In this document: one piece after another, positions 53,869-61,861 of the stretch
How positions within the stretch are numbered: the first letter of the stretch is position 1
Layout of the letters: every line of letters begins with the position of its first letter
Source of the DNA: Sideroxydans sp.
GTDB taxonomy: Bacteria > Pseudomonadota > Gammaproteobacteria > Burkholderiales > Gallionellaceae
NCBI GenBank assembly: GCA_013140695.1
Contig: JABFSI010000045.1
Span: 1 to 63,401, forward strand
Length of the DNA stretch: 63,401 nucleotides
Reading direction: 5' to 3'
The notes under the pieces: generated by a model
Told to the model about the DNA's origin: nothing
The model's input: only the letters and a program-made list of their open reading frames with translations
Database searches by the model: none
Made by a program: the position numbers and the translations under genes

Positions 53869-55238
53869 TGTATCCAACTAATTTAGCCGCTTGGCTCTCC
53901 CACCTTGAATCCCTGCATCCAAAAACCATCGCGCTCGGTCTGGAACGCGTGGCACAAGTCAAACAGCGGCTGAATCTCAACCCTGATTTTCCGATCATCG
54001 TCGTCGGTGGCACCAACGGCAAGGGTTCGGTGTGTGCAATGCTGGAAGCTATTCTGCACGCGGCTGGATATAAGGTTGGCTGCTACACCTCGCCACATCT
54101 GCTGGATTACAACGAGCGGGTACGTATTGCCAAGCAGCAGGCGAGCGATGCGGAATTGTGCGCGTCGTTTGCGGAGATTGAGCGGGTGCGCGACGAAATT
54201 CCGCTGACCTATTTTGAATTCGGCACCCTTGCTGCGATGCAATGCTTCATTGCCCATAAGGTGGATGTCGCCATCCTTGAAGTGGGGCTGGGGGGCAGGT
54301 TGGATGCGGTAAATGTGTTTGATGCGGATGTCTCGGTGGTGACCAGCGTAGACATTGATCACGTGGATTATCTGGGGGATACGCGCGAGAAAATCGCTTT
54401 CGAGAAGGCAGGTATCTTCCGCCAAGGGCGTGTGGCGATTTGTGCCGACAGTGATGTGCCGCAGGCCTTGCGTAAGCATGCGGATGATATAGGTGCGCAG
54501 TTGTGGTGCGTGGGTAGTGAGTTTGGTTTTGTACTCCCTACACCTGCTCGTGGGAGAGTGGGCGAGGCGCATGGAACGCATACTATTTCTATGGTGAAGC
54601 CGCTCACCCCAACCCCTCTCCCAGAGGGCGAGGGGCTTTCGAACGGGCAGTGGAATTATTTTGGCAAGGCAGGTGGACGCAGTGCCTTGCCTTATCCTGC
54701 GTTGCGTGGTGCATTTCAATTAAGCAATGCGAGCGCGGTGTTGGCGGCTTTGGATGCCGTGCAAATGCAATTGCCTGTGAGTATGCAAGCCGTGCGCCGT
54801 GGGCTGACCGAGGTTGAATTGACGGGGCGTTTTCAATTTGTGCCAGGCAAGCCGCAGTTGATTTTGGATGTGGCGCACAACCCGCATGCTGCGCGTTCGC
54901 TGGCGCAAAATTTAAGTAAGTTGCCGCCTGCCAAGACGTATGCGGTGGTGGCCATGTTGAAAGACAAAGATATGGCGGGCGTGGTGCAGGCGTTGCGTGA
55001 GGAAGTGGATGTATGGTTGGCGGCGGGTATTGATGCACCGCGCGGCGCGACTGCGCAAGAGCTGACGGACGTGCTCAAAAATGCCCAGTTACGTGGGGAG
55101 ATTGTGGCTTGTTCGTCCATTGCAAATGCACTTGATGAGGCAAGCAAACGCGCAGGTGAAAATGATAGAATCGCCGCCTTTGGATCATTCTATACGGTGG
55201 CGGAAGTGATGCGGATACGCCATGTGCGGTCAGCTTAA
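53868..55238 (+). CDS. folC: Bifunctional dihydrofolate/folylpolyglutamate synthase FolC with in-frame repeat insertion
   Basis: A 456-residue enzyme that adds glutamate to folates. The P-loop is IIVVGGTNGKGSVCAML near residue 48; YTSPHLLDYNERVRI, EVGLGGRLDAVNVFD and ILDVAHNPHAARSLAQNL are family motifs. ATG 53868 is preferred to the TTG just before it. Residues about 223-259 carry an extra segment (PTPARGRVGEAHGTH ... PLTPTPLPEGEG) that is not part of FolC; flanking residues join normally (SEFGF / GQWNYFG). It is the translation of a dispersed GC-rich repeat. Confidence 0.93.
   Translation: MYPTNLAAWLSHLESLHPKTIALGLERVAQVKQRLNLNPDFPIIVVGGTNGKGSVCAMLEAILHAAGYKVGCYTSPHLLDYNERVRIAKQQASDAELCASFAEIERVRDEIPLTYFEFGTLAAMQCFIAHKVDVAILEVGLGGRLDAVNVFDADVSVVTSVDIDHVDYLGDTREKIAFEKAGIFRQGRVAICADSDVPQALRKHADDIGAQLWCVGSEFGFVLPTPARGRVGEAHGTHTISMVKPLTPTPLPEGEGLSNGQWNYFGKAGGRSALPYPALRGAFQLSNASAVLAALDAVQMQLPVSMQAVRRGLTEVELTGRFQFVPGKPQLILDVAHNPHAARSLAQNLSKLPPAKTYAVVAMLKDKDMAGVVQALREEVDVWLAAGIDAPRGATAQELTDVLKNAQLRGEIVACSSIANALDEASKRAGENDRIAAFGSFYTVAEVMRIRHVRSA
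54530..54648 (+). repeat. GC-rich palindromic repeat inserted in frame in folC
   Basis: The stretch contains complementary words CTCGTGGGAGAGTGGGCGAGG and, further on, a hairpin CCCCTCTCCC / GGGCGAGGGG. In reading frame it encodes PLTPTPLPEGEG, a peptide I know as the typical translation of a dispersed intergenic repeat of proteobacterial genomes. It adds about 37 codons without a stop. Confidence 0.75.
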
Positions 55239-55254
55239 TTTCCCGAAATTAACG

Positions 55255-55893
55255 ATGGCAAAACAAATTTCAAGCGATGCAGAAAACAACTTAAAACGAC
55301 AAGCACGTCGTCGTTTAATTGGCGCGGTGGCACTGGTTATTGCCGTCGTGGTGTTTCTTCCTATGGTGTTCGATAGTGAGCCTGCGGCAGAAAAAGCGAG
55401 CGACATCGAATTACGTATTCCCGATAAAGGAAATGCCCCTGCGCTTATGCCTCAAACAGAGAGTGCGCCTGTCGCGCTTGCCGCATCCGCAGCGAGTGTA
55501 GCGCCTGTTGCGGAAGTGCTTGCTGCGTCCGCTGTAGAAGTCGCGCCTGCTGTGCTTCCACTCAAGGTAGAAGAGAAGCCTAAGGCGCAAGTTACACCTA
55601 AAGTGGTGGCGAAACCCGCTACTCCCCCCGCCGTAAAGCCCGCCGCTAAGACGCCTGCATCGGCAGCCCCCAAAACAGGTTTTGTGGTGCAAGTGGGCGC
55701 TTATTCCAATGCCGACACTGCCAAGCAAATGAACGCGAAGTTAAGCAAGGCGGGCTTTCATGTGTACACCGAAAAAGCGGGCAACATGGTGCGCGTGCGC
55801 GTTGGCAGTTACCCCACTCGCGAAGCAGCAGACAAAATCAAACTCAAGTTGGAAAAGCTAGGCTTGCATCCCAACGTTGTGAACTTGGAGTAA
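55255..55893 (+). CDS. dedD: SPOR-domain cell-division protein DedD-like
   Basis: A 212-residue protein from ATG 55255 (MAKQISSDAENNLKRQARRR). One membrane helix (LIGAVALVIAVVVFLPMVF) is followed by an Ala/Val/Pro/Lys-rich periplasmic linker (about 70-140) and a C-terminal SPOR domain (GFVVQVGAYSNADTAKQMNAKL ... VRVRVGSYPTREAADKIKLKL), which binds denuded septal peptidoglycan. folC-dedD-cvpA-purF is the conserved order. Confidence 0.92.
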   Translation: MAKQISSDAENNLKRQARRRLIGAVALVIAVVVFLPMVFDSEPAAEKASDIELRIPDKGNAPALMPQTESAPVALAASAASVAPVAEVLAASAVEVAPAVLPLKVEEKPKAQVTPKVVAKPATPPAVKPAAKTPASAAPKTGFVVQVGAYSNADTAKQMNAKLSKAGFHVYTEKAGNMVRVRVGSYPTREAADKIKLKLEKLGLHPNVVNLE

Positions 55894-55899
55894 GTCGCA

Positions 55900-56379
55900 A
55901 TGACGGGTTTTGATGTGGCGGTTATTGCAGTCATCGTGGCTTCGGGCGTGCTCGGTTGGTGGCGCGGTTTCATGTACGAATTGTTTTCTCTCATTGCATG
56001 GGGCGTGGCGTATGTGGTGGCAGTGACCTTCTCCGAACAGTTCGTTCACTTCATTCCAGAAGCACTCGGCACGCTGAATGTGCGTTCCGCCACTGCGTTT
56101 GCTTTGCTGTTTGTGGTCACCTTGGTGGTGGGTTCTGTGTCGGCGTGGATGCTCTCTAAATTGGCCAAGTTTGCGGGATTAACGGGTTTGGATGGCAAGT
56201 TTGGCGCGATGTTTGGCATGCTACGCGGCGTGTTGTTGGTGCTGGCTTTGGTGTGGCTGGCGGGACTGACCAATCTGCCTAAAGAAGCGTGGTGGCGCGA
56301 TGCGTGGTCAAGTAAGCCGCTGCAAGATGCAGCGCTCTATGCCAAGGGTTATGTGCCAGAAGATGCTTTCAAAAATTAA
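55900..56379 (+). CDS. cvpA: Colicin V production family membrane protein CvpA
   Basis: A 159-residue protein with four hydrophobic segments; FDVAVIAVIVASGVLGWWRGFMYELFSLIAWG is the family start. Its role is not established beyond the E. coli phenotype of colicin V export and envelope resistance. It lies 6 bases after dedD and 28 before purF. Confidence 0.92.
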   Translation: MTGFDVAVIAVIVASGVLGWWRGFMYELFSLIAWGVAYVVAVTFSEQFVHFIPEALGTLNVRSATAFALLFVVTLVVGSVSAWMLSKLAKFAGLTGLDGKFGAMFGMLRGVLLVLALVWLAGLTNLPKEAWWRDAWSSKPLQDAALYAKGYVPEDAFKN

Positions 56380-56407
56380 TTAGCGCCAGCGAAAACGGGA
56401 ACGAACT

Positions 56408-57934
56408 ATGTGCGGAATTCTAGGTGTCATCTCAAACAGCCCAGTGAACCAGTTGCTGTATGACGGTTTGCAAGTGCTTCAACATCGCGGGCAGGACGCG
56501 GCGGGCATCGCCACCTTGGAGGGCAGGACATTCAATCTGCACAAAGGTAACGGTCTGGTGCGTGACGTATTTCGCACTCGCAACATGCGTGCGCTCAAAG
56601 GCAATGCCGGCATCGCGCATGTGCGTTATCCAACCGCAGGCTCTTCGGTCGATCACAACGAGGCGCAACCTTTCTATGTGAACTCTCCGTTCGGTATCGT
56701 GCTCGGTCACAACGGTAATCTGACCAACACCGACGAGCTACGCAAAGTCATGTATCAGCAAGATTTGCGTCACATCAATACTGGTTCCGATTCCGAAGTG
56801 CTGCTCAATGTGTTGGCGCATGAGTTGCAAGCCAACGCCACTGGATACAAGCTCGACCCGCAAAAGATATTCGCCGCGATCTCAGGTGTGCATCGTCGTG
56901 TGAAGGGTGCTTATGCGGTCGTCGCGATGATCTCAGGATATGGATTGATCGCCTTCCGTGATCCGCACGGCATCCGTCCCTTGGTGGTCGGTAGCAACCA
57001 AACGGATTCAGGCGTCGAGTATCTGGTCGCTTCGGAATCGGTCGCACTGGATACGTTAGGCTTCAAGTTCCTGCGCGATATCGCACCGGGCGAGGCGGTG
57101 TTCATCGACCTCAATGCGAATTTCCATAGCCAACAATGCGCAGACAAACCACAACTCAATCCGTGCATCTTCGAATACGTCTATTTCGCACGTCCCGATT
57201 CAGTGATGGATGGTATCTCGGTGTATGCGACACGTTTGTACATGGGCGAGTATCTGGCGGAAAAGCTCAAGCGCGAATGGAAGGATCACGGCATCGATGT
57301 GGTCATCCCCATCCCAGATTCCAGCCGCCCAAGTGCTTTGCAATTGGCTAACCATCTCGGTATCCCGTTCCGCGAAGGCTTCGTGAAGAATCGCTACATC
57401 GGCCGTACTTTCATCATGCCGGGGCAAGCGATGCGCAAGAAATCAGTGCGTCAGAAATTGAATGCCATCAGTGTCGAGTTCAAAGACAAGAACGTATTGT
57501 TGGTGGATGACTCCATCGTGCGTGGCACGACCAGCCGCGAGATCGTGCAGATGGCACGTGATGCGGGTGCGCGCAAAGTATTCTTCGCCTCTGCTGCGCC
57601 CCCTGTGAAGTATCCCAACGTGTACGGCATCGACATGCCATCGCGGCGTGAACTGATCGCTACGGGTCGTACTGACGAACAAATCTGTGCTGAAATTGGC
57701 GCAGATCGTTTGATCTATCAAGACTTGGAAGACTTGAAATCTGCCGTTATTAAAGCCAATCCAGAGTTAAAGGTGTTTGATACTTCTTGCTTCGACGGAA
57801 CCTATATCACAGGTGATATCACACCTGAGTATTTGAATGAGGTCGAGGCTGCTCGTCACGGCAGTACCAAAGAAGTCGAGCCGGAGGAAGATCAGCTTGA
57901 GTTGGATCTTGCGATGGCCGCTTCGTCGATGTAG
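56408..57934 (+). CDS. purF: Amidophosphoribosyltransferase PurF
   Basis: A 508-residue enzyme for the first committed step of purine synthesis. N-terminal nucleophile glutaminase with C2 (MCGILGV), [13 protein letters not shown] and [12 protein letters not shown]. The phosphoribosyltransferase site is [26 protein letters not shown] near residue 364. No propeptide, as in E. coli. A metZ control region follows. Confidence 0.96.
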   Translation: MCGILGVISNSPVNQLLYDGLQVLQHRGQDAAGIATLEGRTFNLHKGNGLVRDVFRTRNMRALKGNAGIAHVRYPTAGSSVDHNEAQPFYVNSPFGIVLGHNGNLTNTDELRKVMYQQDLRHINTGSDSEVLLNVLAHELQANATGYKLDPQKIFAAISGVHRRVKGAYAVVAMISGYGLIAFRDPHGIRPLVVGSNQTDSGVEYLVASESVALDTLGFKFLRDIAPGEAVFIDLNANFHSQQCADKPQLNPCIFEYVYFARPDSVMDGISVYATRLYMGEYLAEKLKREWKDHGIDVVIPIPDSSRPSALQLANHLGIPFREGFVKNRYIGRTFIMPGQAMRKKSVRQKLNAISVEFKDKNVLLVDDSIVRGTTSREIVQMARDAGARKVFFASAAPPVKYPNVYGIDMPSRRELIATGRTDEQICAEIGADRLIYQDLEDLKSAVIKANPELKVFDTSCFDGTYITGDITPEYLNEVEAARHGSTKEVEPEEDQLELDLAMAASSM

Positions 57935-57935
57935 G

Positions 57936-57965
57936 TTGACGCTGTTTAGTAGGCGGTGCTACTTT
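57936..57965 (+). promoter_or_regulatory. Probable metZ promoter
   Basis: -35 TTGACG (57936-57941), 18-base spacer, -10 TACTTT (57960-57965). The start of transcription would fall near 57972, exactly at the first stem of the riboswitch that follows. Confidence 0.6.
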
Positions 57966-57971
57966 CCATCC

Positions 57972-58024
57972 GCGCCGATTTGAGGAACAGCTTGCGGGCG
58001 CATTACAAATACAGCTAAAGCGGG
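57972..58024 (+). promoter_or_regulatory. SAM-II-type riboswitch upstream of metZ
   Basis: P1 stem GCGCC (57972-57976) pairs with GGCGC (57997-58001). Directly after the 5' strand stands GATTTG (57977-57982), and CTTGC (57991-57995) precedes the 3' strand. Downstream ATTACAAAT leads to GCTAAAG (58014-58020). GCTT (57990-57993) can pair with AAGC (58018-58021) to close the pseudoknot. GAUUU...CUUGC...GCUAAAG in this order is the SAM-II core. It is followed at once by a terminator, so SAM should stop metZ transcription. Confidence 0.88.
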
Positions 58025-58026
58025 AG

Positions 58027-58060
58027 AACCCGGTTTGGCGCTAAGCTTTCCGGGTTTTTT
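58027..58060 (+). terminator. Riboswitch-linked intrinsic terminator
   Basis: AACCCGG (58027-58033) and CCGGGTT (58050-58056) form a stem around a 16-base loop and run into TTTTTT. It lies between the SAM-II aptamer and the metZ ribosome site (GAGGAG, 58066-58071), consistent with transcription attenuation. Confidence 0.85.
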
Positions 58061-58076
58061 GTTTTGAGGAGTGACC

Positions 58077-59249
58077 ATGTCGGAAGAAAATTACCAATTA
58101 GAGACGCTGGCAGTGCGTGCAGGCACTGAGCGCAGTCAGTTTCACGAACACAGCGAAGCGATGTTCCTCACTTCCAGTTTTATCTTCGATAACGCCGAAC
58201 AAGCGGCGAAGCGTTTTATCGGCGAAGAGCCGGGCAACATCTATTCACGTTTTACCAATCCAACTGTGACGATGTTTGAGCAACGTTTGGCTGCGCTAGA
58301 AGGTGCGGAGCAATGTGTGGCGACGGCTTCGGGGATGGCGGCAATTCTGTCCACCTGCATGGGTTTGCTGAAGGCGGGCGATCATGTGGTGGCTTCGCAA
58401 AGTCTGTTTGGTTCGACGGTGAATATGTTCAATACCGTATTCAAAAAATTCGGCGTGGAAACCACGTTTGTCTCGGCGACGGATGTGGCGCAATGGCAGG
58501 CGGCGGTGCGCCCTAACACCAAATTATTTTTCTTGGAAACCCCGTCCAATCCGCTGACAGAAATTTCCGATATCGCCGCACTAGCGGCGGTGGCAAAAAG
58601 CTGTGGCGCATTGTTGGCGGTGGACAATTGTTTCTGCACGCCTATCTTGCAGCGTCCCTTGGACTTGGGGGCGGACATTGTGATTCATTCCGCCACCAAA
58701 TATATCGACGGGCAAGGTCGCGTTTTGGGCGGCGCGGTGTTGGGTAGTAAGAAACTGATGGAGCCCGTGTATGGCTTCTTGCGCACCACGGGCCCGACCA
58801 TGAGCGCGTTCAACGCATGGGTGTTTTTGAAAGGATTGGAAACGCTCAAGTTGCGTATGGATGCGCACAGTGCGAACGCTTTGGAGTTGGCGCAATGGTT
58901 GGAAAAACAGCCGAATGTGTCGCGTGTGTTCTATCCAGGCTTGCCATCACATCCGCAACATCAGCTTGCGATGAAGCAGCAGAAGACCGGTGGCGGCATC
59001 GTGGCGTTTGAAGTGAAGGGTGGTAAGGCGGCAGCGTGGAAGGTGATTGATAACACCAAGATGCTTTCCATCACAGCGAACTTGGGCGATACCAAGACCA
59101 CCATCACGCATCCCGCGACCACGACCCACGCACGTATCACCCCAGAAGCACGTGCTGCGGCAGGTATCAACGATGGCCTGATTCGCATTGCGGTCGGACT
59201 GGAAGCAGTGGTGGATATTCAGAATGATTTGGTGCGCGGCTTGGCTTAA
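58077..59249 (+). CDS. metZ: O-succinylhomoserine sulfhydrylase MetZ
   Basis: A 390-residue PLP enzyme of the Cys/Met metabolism family that makes homocysteine from O-succinylhomoserine and sulphide. The PLP lysine is in DIVIHSATKYIDGQGRVLGG near residue 206; SRFTNPTVTMFEQRLAALEGAE near 60 and SSGSA-like ATASGMAAIL contribute to the site. ATG 58077 has GAGGAG 5 bases upstream; a GTG at 58071 is less likely. The riboswitch ties expression to SAM level. MetZ assignment over other family members rests on the GQGRVLGG wording and the riboswitch. Confidence 0.9.
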   Translation: MSEENYQLETLAVRAGTERSQFHEHSEAMFLTSSFIFDNAEQAAKRFIGEEPGNIYSRFTNPTVTMFEQRLAALEGAEQCVATASGMAAILSTCMGLLKAGDHVVASQSLFGSTVNMFNTVFKKFGVETTFVSATDVAQWQAAVRPNTKLFFLETPSNPLTEISDIAALAAVAKSCGALLAVDNCFCTPILQRPLDLGADIVIHSATKYIDGQGRVLGGAVLGSKKLMEPVYGFLRTTGPTMSAFNAWVFLKGLETLKLRMDAHSANALELAQWLEKQPNVSRVFYPGLPSHPQHQLAMKQQKTGGGIVAFEVKGGKAAAWKVIDNTKMLSITANLGDTKTTITHPATTTHARITPEARAAAGINDGLIRIAVGLEAVVDIQNDLVRGLA

Positions 59250-59282
59250 GGACATTCGCTGCGTTGTAGGCGGGTGGTGAGC

Positions 59283-59328
59283 TTGCGAACCCCAGCACGG
59301 CAATGTTCCTAATGCTGGGGTTTGCAAA
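59283..59328. repeat. Long hairpin after metZ
   Basis: TTGCGAACCCCAGCA (59283-59297) pairs with TGCTGGGGTTTGCAA (59314-59328) with one mismatch. No U-run follows, so it is either a weak terminator or an mRNA-end stabilising structure. Confidence 0.6.
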
Positions 59329-59357
59329 CTCACGTCACTCATACTCTCGCCACTTAT

Positions 59358-59426
59358 GTGGGCGCCCGATTTATCGGGCGATTGTATTTATTGAAAGAGT
59401 CATCGCCCGATAAATCGTGCTCCCAC
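59358..59426. repeat. Intergenic inverted repeat (GTGGG...ATCGGGCGAT type)
   Basis: GTGGGCGCCCGATTTATCGG...AT (59358-59382) and its near-complement ATCGCCCGATAAATCGTGCT...CAC (59402-59426) form 25-base arms around 19 bases. Palindromes of the form GTGGGAGC-CGATTTATCGGGCGAT are a known class of dispersed bacterial repeat. Confidence 0.75.
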
Positions 59427-59477
59427 AAACTTCACGGGGCGCATTATTTTGAATGGCCAATTTTTGGAATCAGAAAA

Positions 59478-59969
59478 ATGGAAATTTTTTCCATGCAAGT
59501 CGGTGAAGCACTCAAAGCGCACGGCATGATGCTGGCAACGGCAGAGTCGTGCACGGGCGGTGGGGTGGCGCAGGCGGTGACTGATATTGCGGGGAGTTCG
59601 GCGTGGTTTGAACGCGGTTTTGTCACCTATGCCAATCAGGCAAAAGTCGAGATGTTAGGTGTGCGCCAAAGCACGCTAGATAGTCATGGTGCAGTATCCG
59701 AAATGACGGTGCGTGAGATGGTGAGGGGCGCGTTGGCACACAGCCATGCGCACATCGCCGTCGCGGTCAGTGGTATTGCAGGGCCAGGGGGAGGCACAGC
59801 CGACAAGCCGGTGGGCACGGTATGGTTTGCATGGGCGCTAGGCGATGGCGAGGTGCTGGCGCAGCGCTATCTCTTATCGGGAGACCGTGCTGGTATACGT
59901 GAACAGTCGGTTGCAATCGCCTTGCAAGGTGTCCTTGAAATTCTCAATAGCCAATCTATCTTGGCTTGA
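59478..59969 (+). CDS. pncC: Nicotinamide-nucleotide amidase (CinA C-terminal domain)
   Basis: A 163-residue enzyme deamidating NMN to NaMN in pyridine nucleotide recycling. LATAESCTGGGVAQAVTDIAGSSAWFERGFVTYAN near residue 20 and VAVSGIAGPGGGTADKPVGTVWFAW near 95 are the family motifs. Start 59478 or 59493 (MQVGEALK); earlier in-frame codons read through the intergenic repeat and are not credible. cinA/pncC next to recA is a common arrangement. Confidence 0.93.
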   Translation: MEIFSMQVGEALKAHGMMLATAESCTGGGVAQAVTDIAGSSAWFERGFVTYANQAKVEMLGVRQSTLDSHGAVSEMTVREMVRGALAHSHAHIAVAVSGIAGPGGGTADKPVGTVWFAWALGDGEVLAQRYLLSGDRAGIREQSVAIALQGVLEILNSQSILA

Positions 59970-59980
59970 AAATTTGTTTG

Positions 59981-60092
59981 TCATTCCCGCGTAGGCGGGA
60001 ATCCAGCGCCGTTATTTAATAGGCAGTTAGGATTTGTCCGCTACGCGGAATCGTTTTTCTGCTGGATTCCCGACTGCACGGAAATGACGAGT
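59981..60092. repeat. Dispersed repeat before recA (TCATTCCCGCGTAGGCGGGAATCCAG type)
   Basis: TCATTCCCGC...GCGGGAATCCAGC (59981-60006) and GCTGGATTCCCG...GGAAATGACGA (60061-60090) are the two ends of one imperfect palindrome. The same words occur at 4051-4150. The element fills most of the gap between pncC and the recA promoter. Confidence 0.8.
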
Positions 60093-60109
60093 TAGATGAA
60101 TTTATCGGC

Positions 60110-60138
60110 TTGAAAAATAAAAGAACGAACGTTCTGTA
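60110..60138 (+). promoter_or_regulatory. recA promoter with GAAC-N4-GTTC palindrome (possible LexA site)
   Basis: -35 TTGAAA (60110-60115) and a weak -10 TCTGTA (60133-60138) with 17-base spacing bracket the palindrome GAAC-GAAC-GTTC (60123-60134). The E. coli-type box CTGT-N8-ACAG is not present. Position in the spacer is ideal for an SOS repressor; the identity of the repressor is inference. Confidence 0.55.
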
Positions 60139-60191
60139 CAACTCGAAAAGGGTGTGCCACAATCCGCCCATCAATTTTCTAGGAGATCAAA

Positions 60192-61274
60192 ATGGATGAC
60201 AACAAGAGCAAGGCACTGGCAGCCGCATTAAGCCAAATTGAAAAGCAATTCGGCAAGGGTTCCATCATGCGCTTGGCCGAAGGCGAGGCGATTAAAGACG
60301 TGGAAGTGGTATCCACCGGTTCGCTGGGCTTGGACATTGCGCTAGGCGTGGGTGGCTTGCCACGTGGGCGCGTTATTGAAATTTACGGCCCAGAATCTTC
60401 GGGTAAAACGACGTTGACTTTGCAAGTTATCGCGGAAATGCAAAAGCTCGGCGGTACAGCGGCTTTTATTGATGCGGAACACGCGCTCGATCCACAGTAC
60501 GCACAAAAGCTTGGCGTAAAAGTCGAAGATCTGTTGATTTCGCAACCTGATAACGGCGAACAAGCGTTGGAAATCGTAGACATGCTGGTGCGTTCGGGCT
60601 CGGTAGATATCGTGGTGGTGGACTCGGTTGCTGCGCTCACGCCTAAAGCCGAAATCGAAGGTGAAATGGGCGATGCACAAATGGGCTTGCATGCGCGTCT
60701 GATGTCGCAAGCCTTGCGCAAACTCACGGCTAACATTAATCGCTCCAACACCATGGTCATCTTCATCAACCAAATTCGTATGAAAATCGGTGTGATGTTC
60801 GGCAACCCAGAAACCACAACCGGCGGAAATGCGCTCAAGTTCTACGCTTCCGTGCGTTTGGACATCCGCCGTATTGGCGCGATCAAAAAGGGTGATGAAG
60901 TCATCGGTAACGAGACACGCGTGAAAATTGTGAAGAACAAAGTTGCGCCCCCATTCCGCGAAGCGCTGTTCGATATTTTGTATGGCGAAGGCATCTCACG
61001 CGAAGGCGAAATTATCGAACTCGGTGTGCAGCACAAGTTGGTCGAAAAATCGGGTGCGTGGTACGCCTACAAAGGCGAAAAGATTGGTCAGGGCAAGGAC
61101 AATGCCCGTGAATATCTGCGCGAGCATCCAGAAGTCGCCTTTGAAATTGAAAATAAGGTGCGCGGTATTTTGGGGATTACCTTGCTAGAAGCCGCCGCTG
61201 AAAAACCCAAAGCGAAAGCCACTGGCAAAGCCTCAAAAGCAGAGGCGAAAACAGAGGCGAAAGTTGCCGAGTAA
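60192..61274 (+). CDS. recA: Recombinase RecA
   Basis: A 360-residue strand-exchange ATPase and LexA co-protease. Walker [14 protein letters not shown] near residue 67, Walker [23 protein letters not shown] near 141, [35 protein letters not shown] with the L2 loop. The Ala/Lys-rich C-terminal tail is slightly long. AGGAG precedes the ATG. recX follows at 20 bases. Confidence 0.98.
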   Translation: MDDNKSKALAAALSQIEKQFGKGSIMRLAEGEAIKDVEVVSTGSLGLDIALGVGGLPRGRVIEIYGPESSGKTTLTLQVIAEMQKLGGTAAFIDAEHALDPQYAQKLGVKVEDLLISQPDNGEQALEIVDMLVRSGSVDIVVVDSVAALTPKAEIEGEMGDAQMGLHARLMSQALRKLTANINRSNTMVIFINQIRMKIGVMFGNPETTTGGNALKFYASVRLDIRRIGAIKKGDEVIGNETRVKIVKNKVAPPFREALFDILYGEGISREGEIIELGVQHKLVEKSGAWYAYKGEKIGQGKDNAREYLREHPEVAFEIENKVRGILGITLLEAAAEKPKAKATGKASKAEAKTEAKVAE

Positions 61275-61294
61275 ATTTGGCTGGCGCTTCGCCG

Positions 61295-61798
61295 ATGCGG
61301 AAAAAACCTGAAATCAGTCTTCGCGGTCGTGCCTTGCAATATCTGGCACGCCGCGAATACAGCCGCGCTGAACTGCGCACAAAGTTACTTCCCTATCTGA
61401 TTGTTGAAGATGATTTTGCACAAGCACCATCCATTGATTTGGATGCGCTTCTGGACGACTTAACGGCGCGCGGTTGGCTTTCCGATGCCCGTGCCACCAC
61501 GCAATTAGTCCACGCCAAACGCAAACGCTTCGGTATGCAACGGATCACCCATGAACTGCGCCAACGCGGTATTTCAGATGATTTGATTGATGCAGAGCTA
61601 CCCGCCTTGAAAGAAAGCGAACTCGAAGCCGCACGCGATGTGTGGCAACGCAAGTTCGGCACACTTCCGCAAGATGCCAAAGAAAAAGCCAAGCAGATGC
61701 GCTTTTTGCAATCGCGTGGATTCTCGATTGATACGATTCTCAAGGTGTTGAAGTTATCCTCCGCAATGGAGGAAGGGGATGAGGACGCGATAGGCTGA
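61295..61798 (+). CDS. recX: RecA regulator RecX
   Basis: A 167-residue inhibitor of RecA filament growth. SLRGRALQYLARREYSRAELRTKLLPYL, DLTARGWLSDARATTQLVHAKRKRFGMQRITHELRQRGIS and KAKQMRFLQSRGFSIDTILKVL are the three-helix repeat motifs. ATG 61295 is used; a TTG at 61277 would add six residues. Neither has a clear ribosome site, and coupling to recA is likely. Confidence 0.9.
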   Translation: MRKKPEISLRGRALQYLARREYSRAELRTKLLPYLIVEDDFAQAPSIDLDALLDDLTARGWLSDARATTQLVHAKRKRFGMQRITHELRQRGISDDLIDAELPALKESELEAARDVWQRKFGTLPQDAKEKAKQMRFLQSRGFSIDTILKVLKLSSAMEEGDEDAIG

Positions 61799-61810
61799 AT
61801 AGCCTGCCAA

Positions 61811-61819
61811 TGGTATGAT
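61811..61819 (+). promoter_or_regulatory. Probable extended -10 promoter of alaS
   Basis: TGGTATGAT (61811-61819) fits an extended -10 (TGN-TATGAT); no good -35 is seen. It stands about 43 bases before the alaS ATG. Confidence 0.55.
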
Positions 61820-61861
61820 GCGCGCCTTGTTTAACGATGCAATTGACACCAAGGTGCAGCA

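Noticed and set aside
59322-59477. N-terminal extension of pncC
   Set aside because: These codons read through an intergenic inverted repeat and have no counterpart in the family; the start was placed at 59478.
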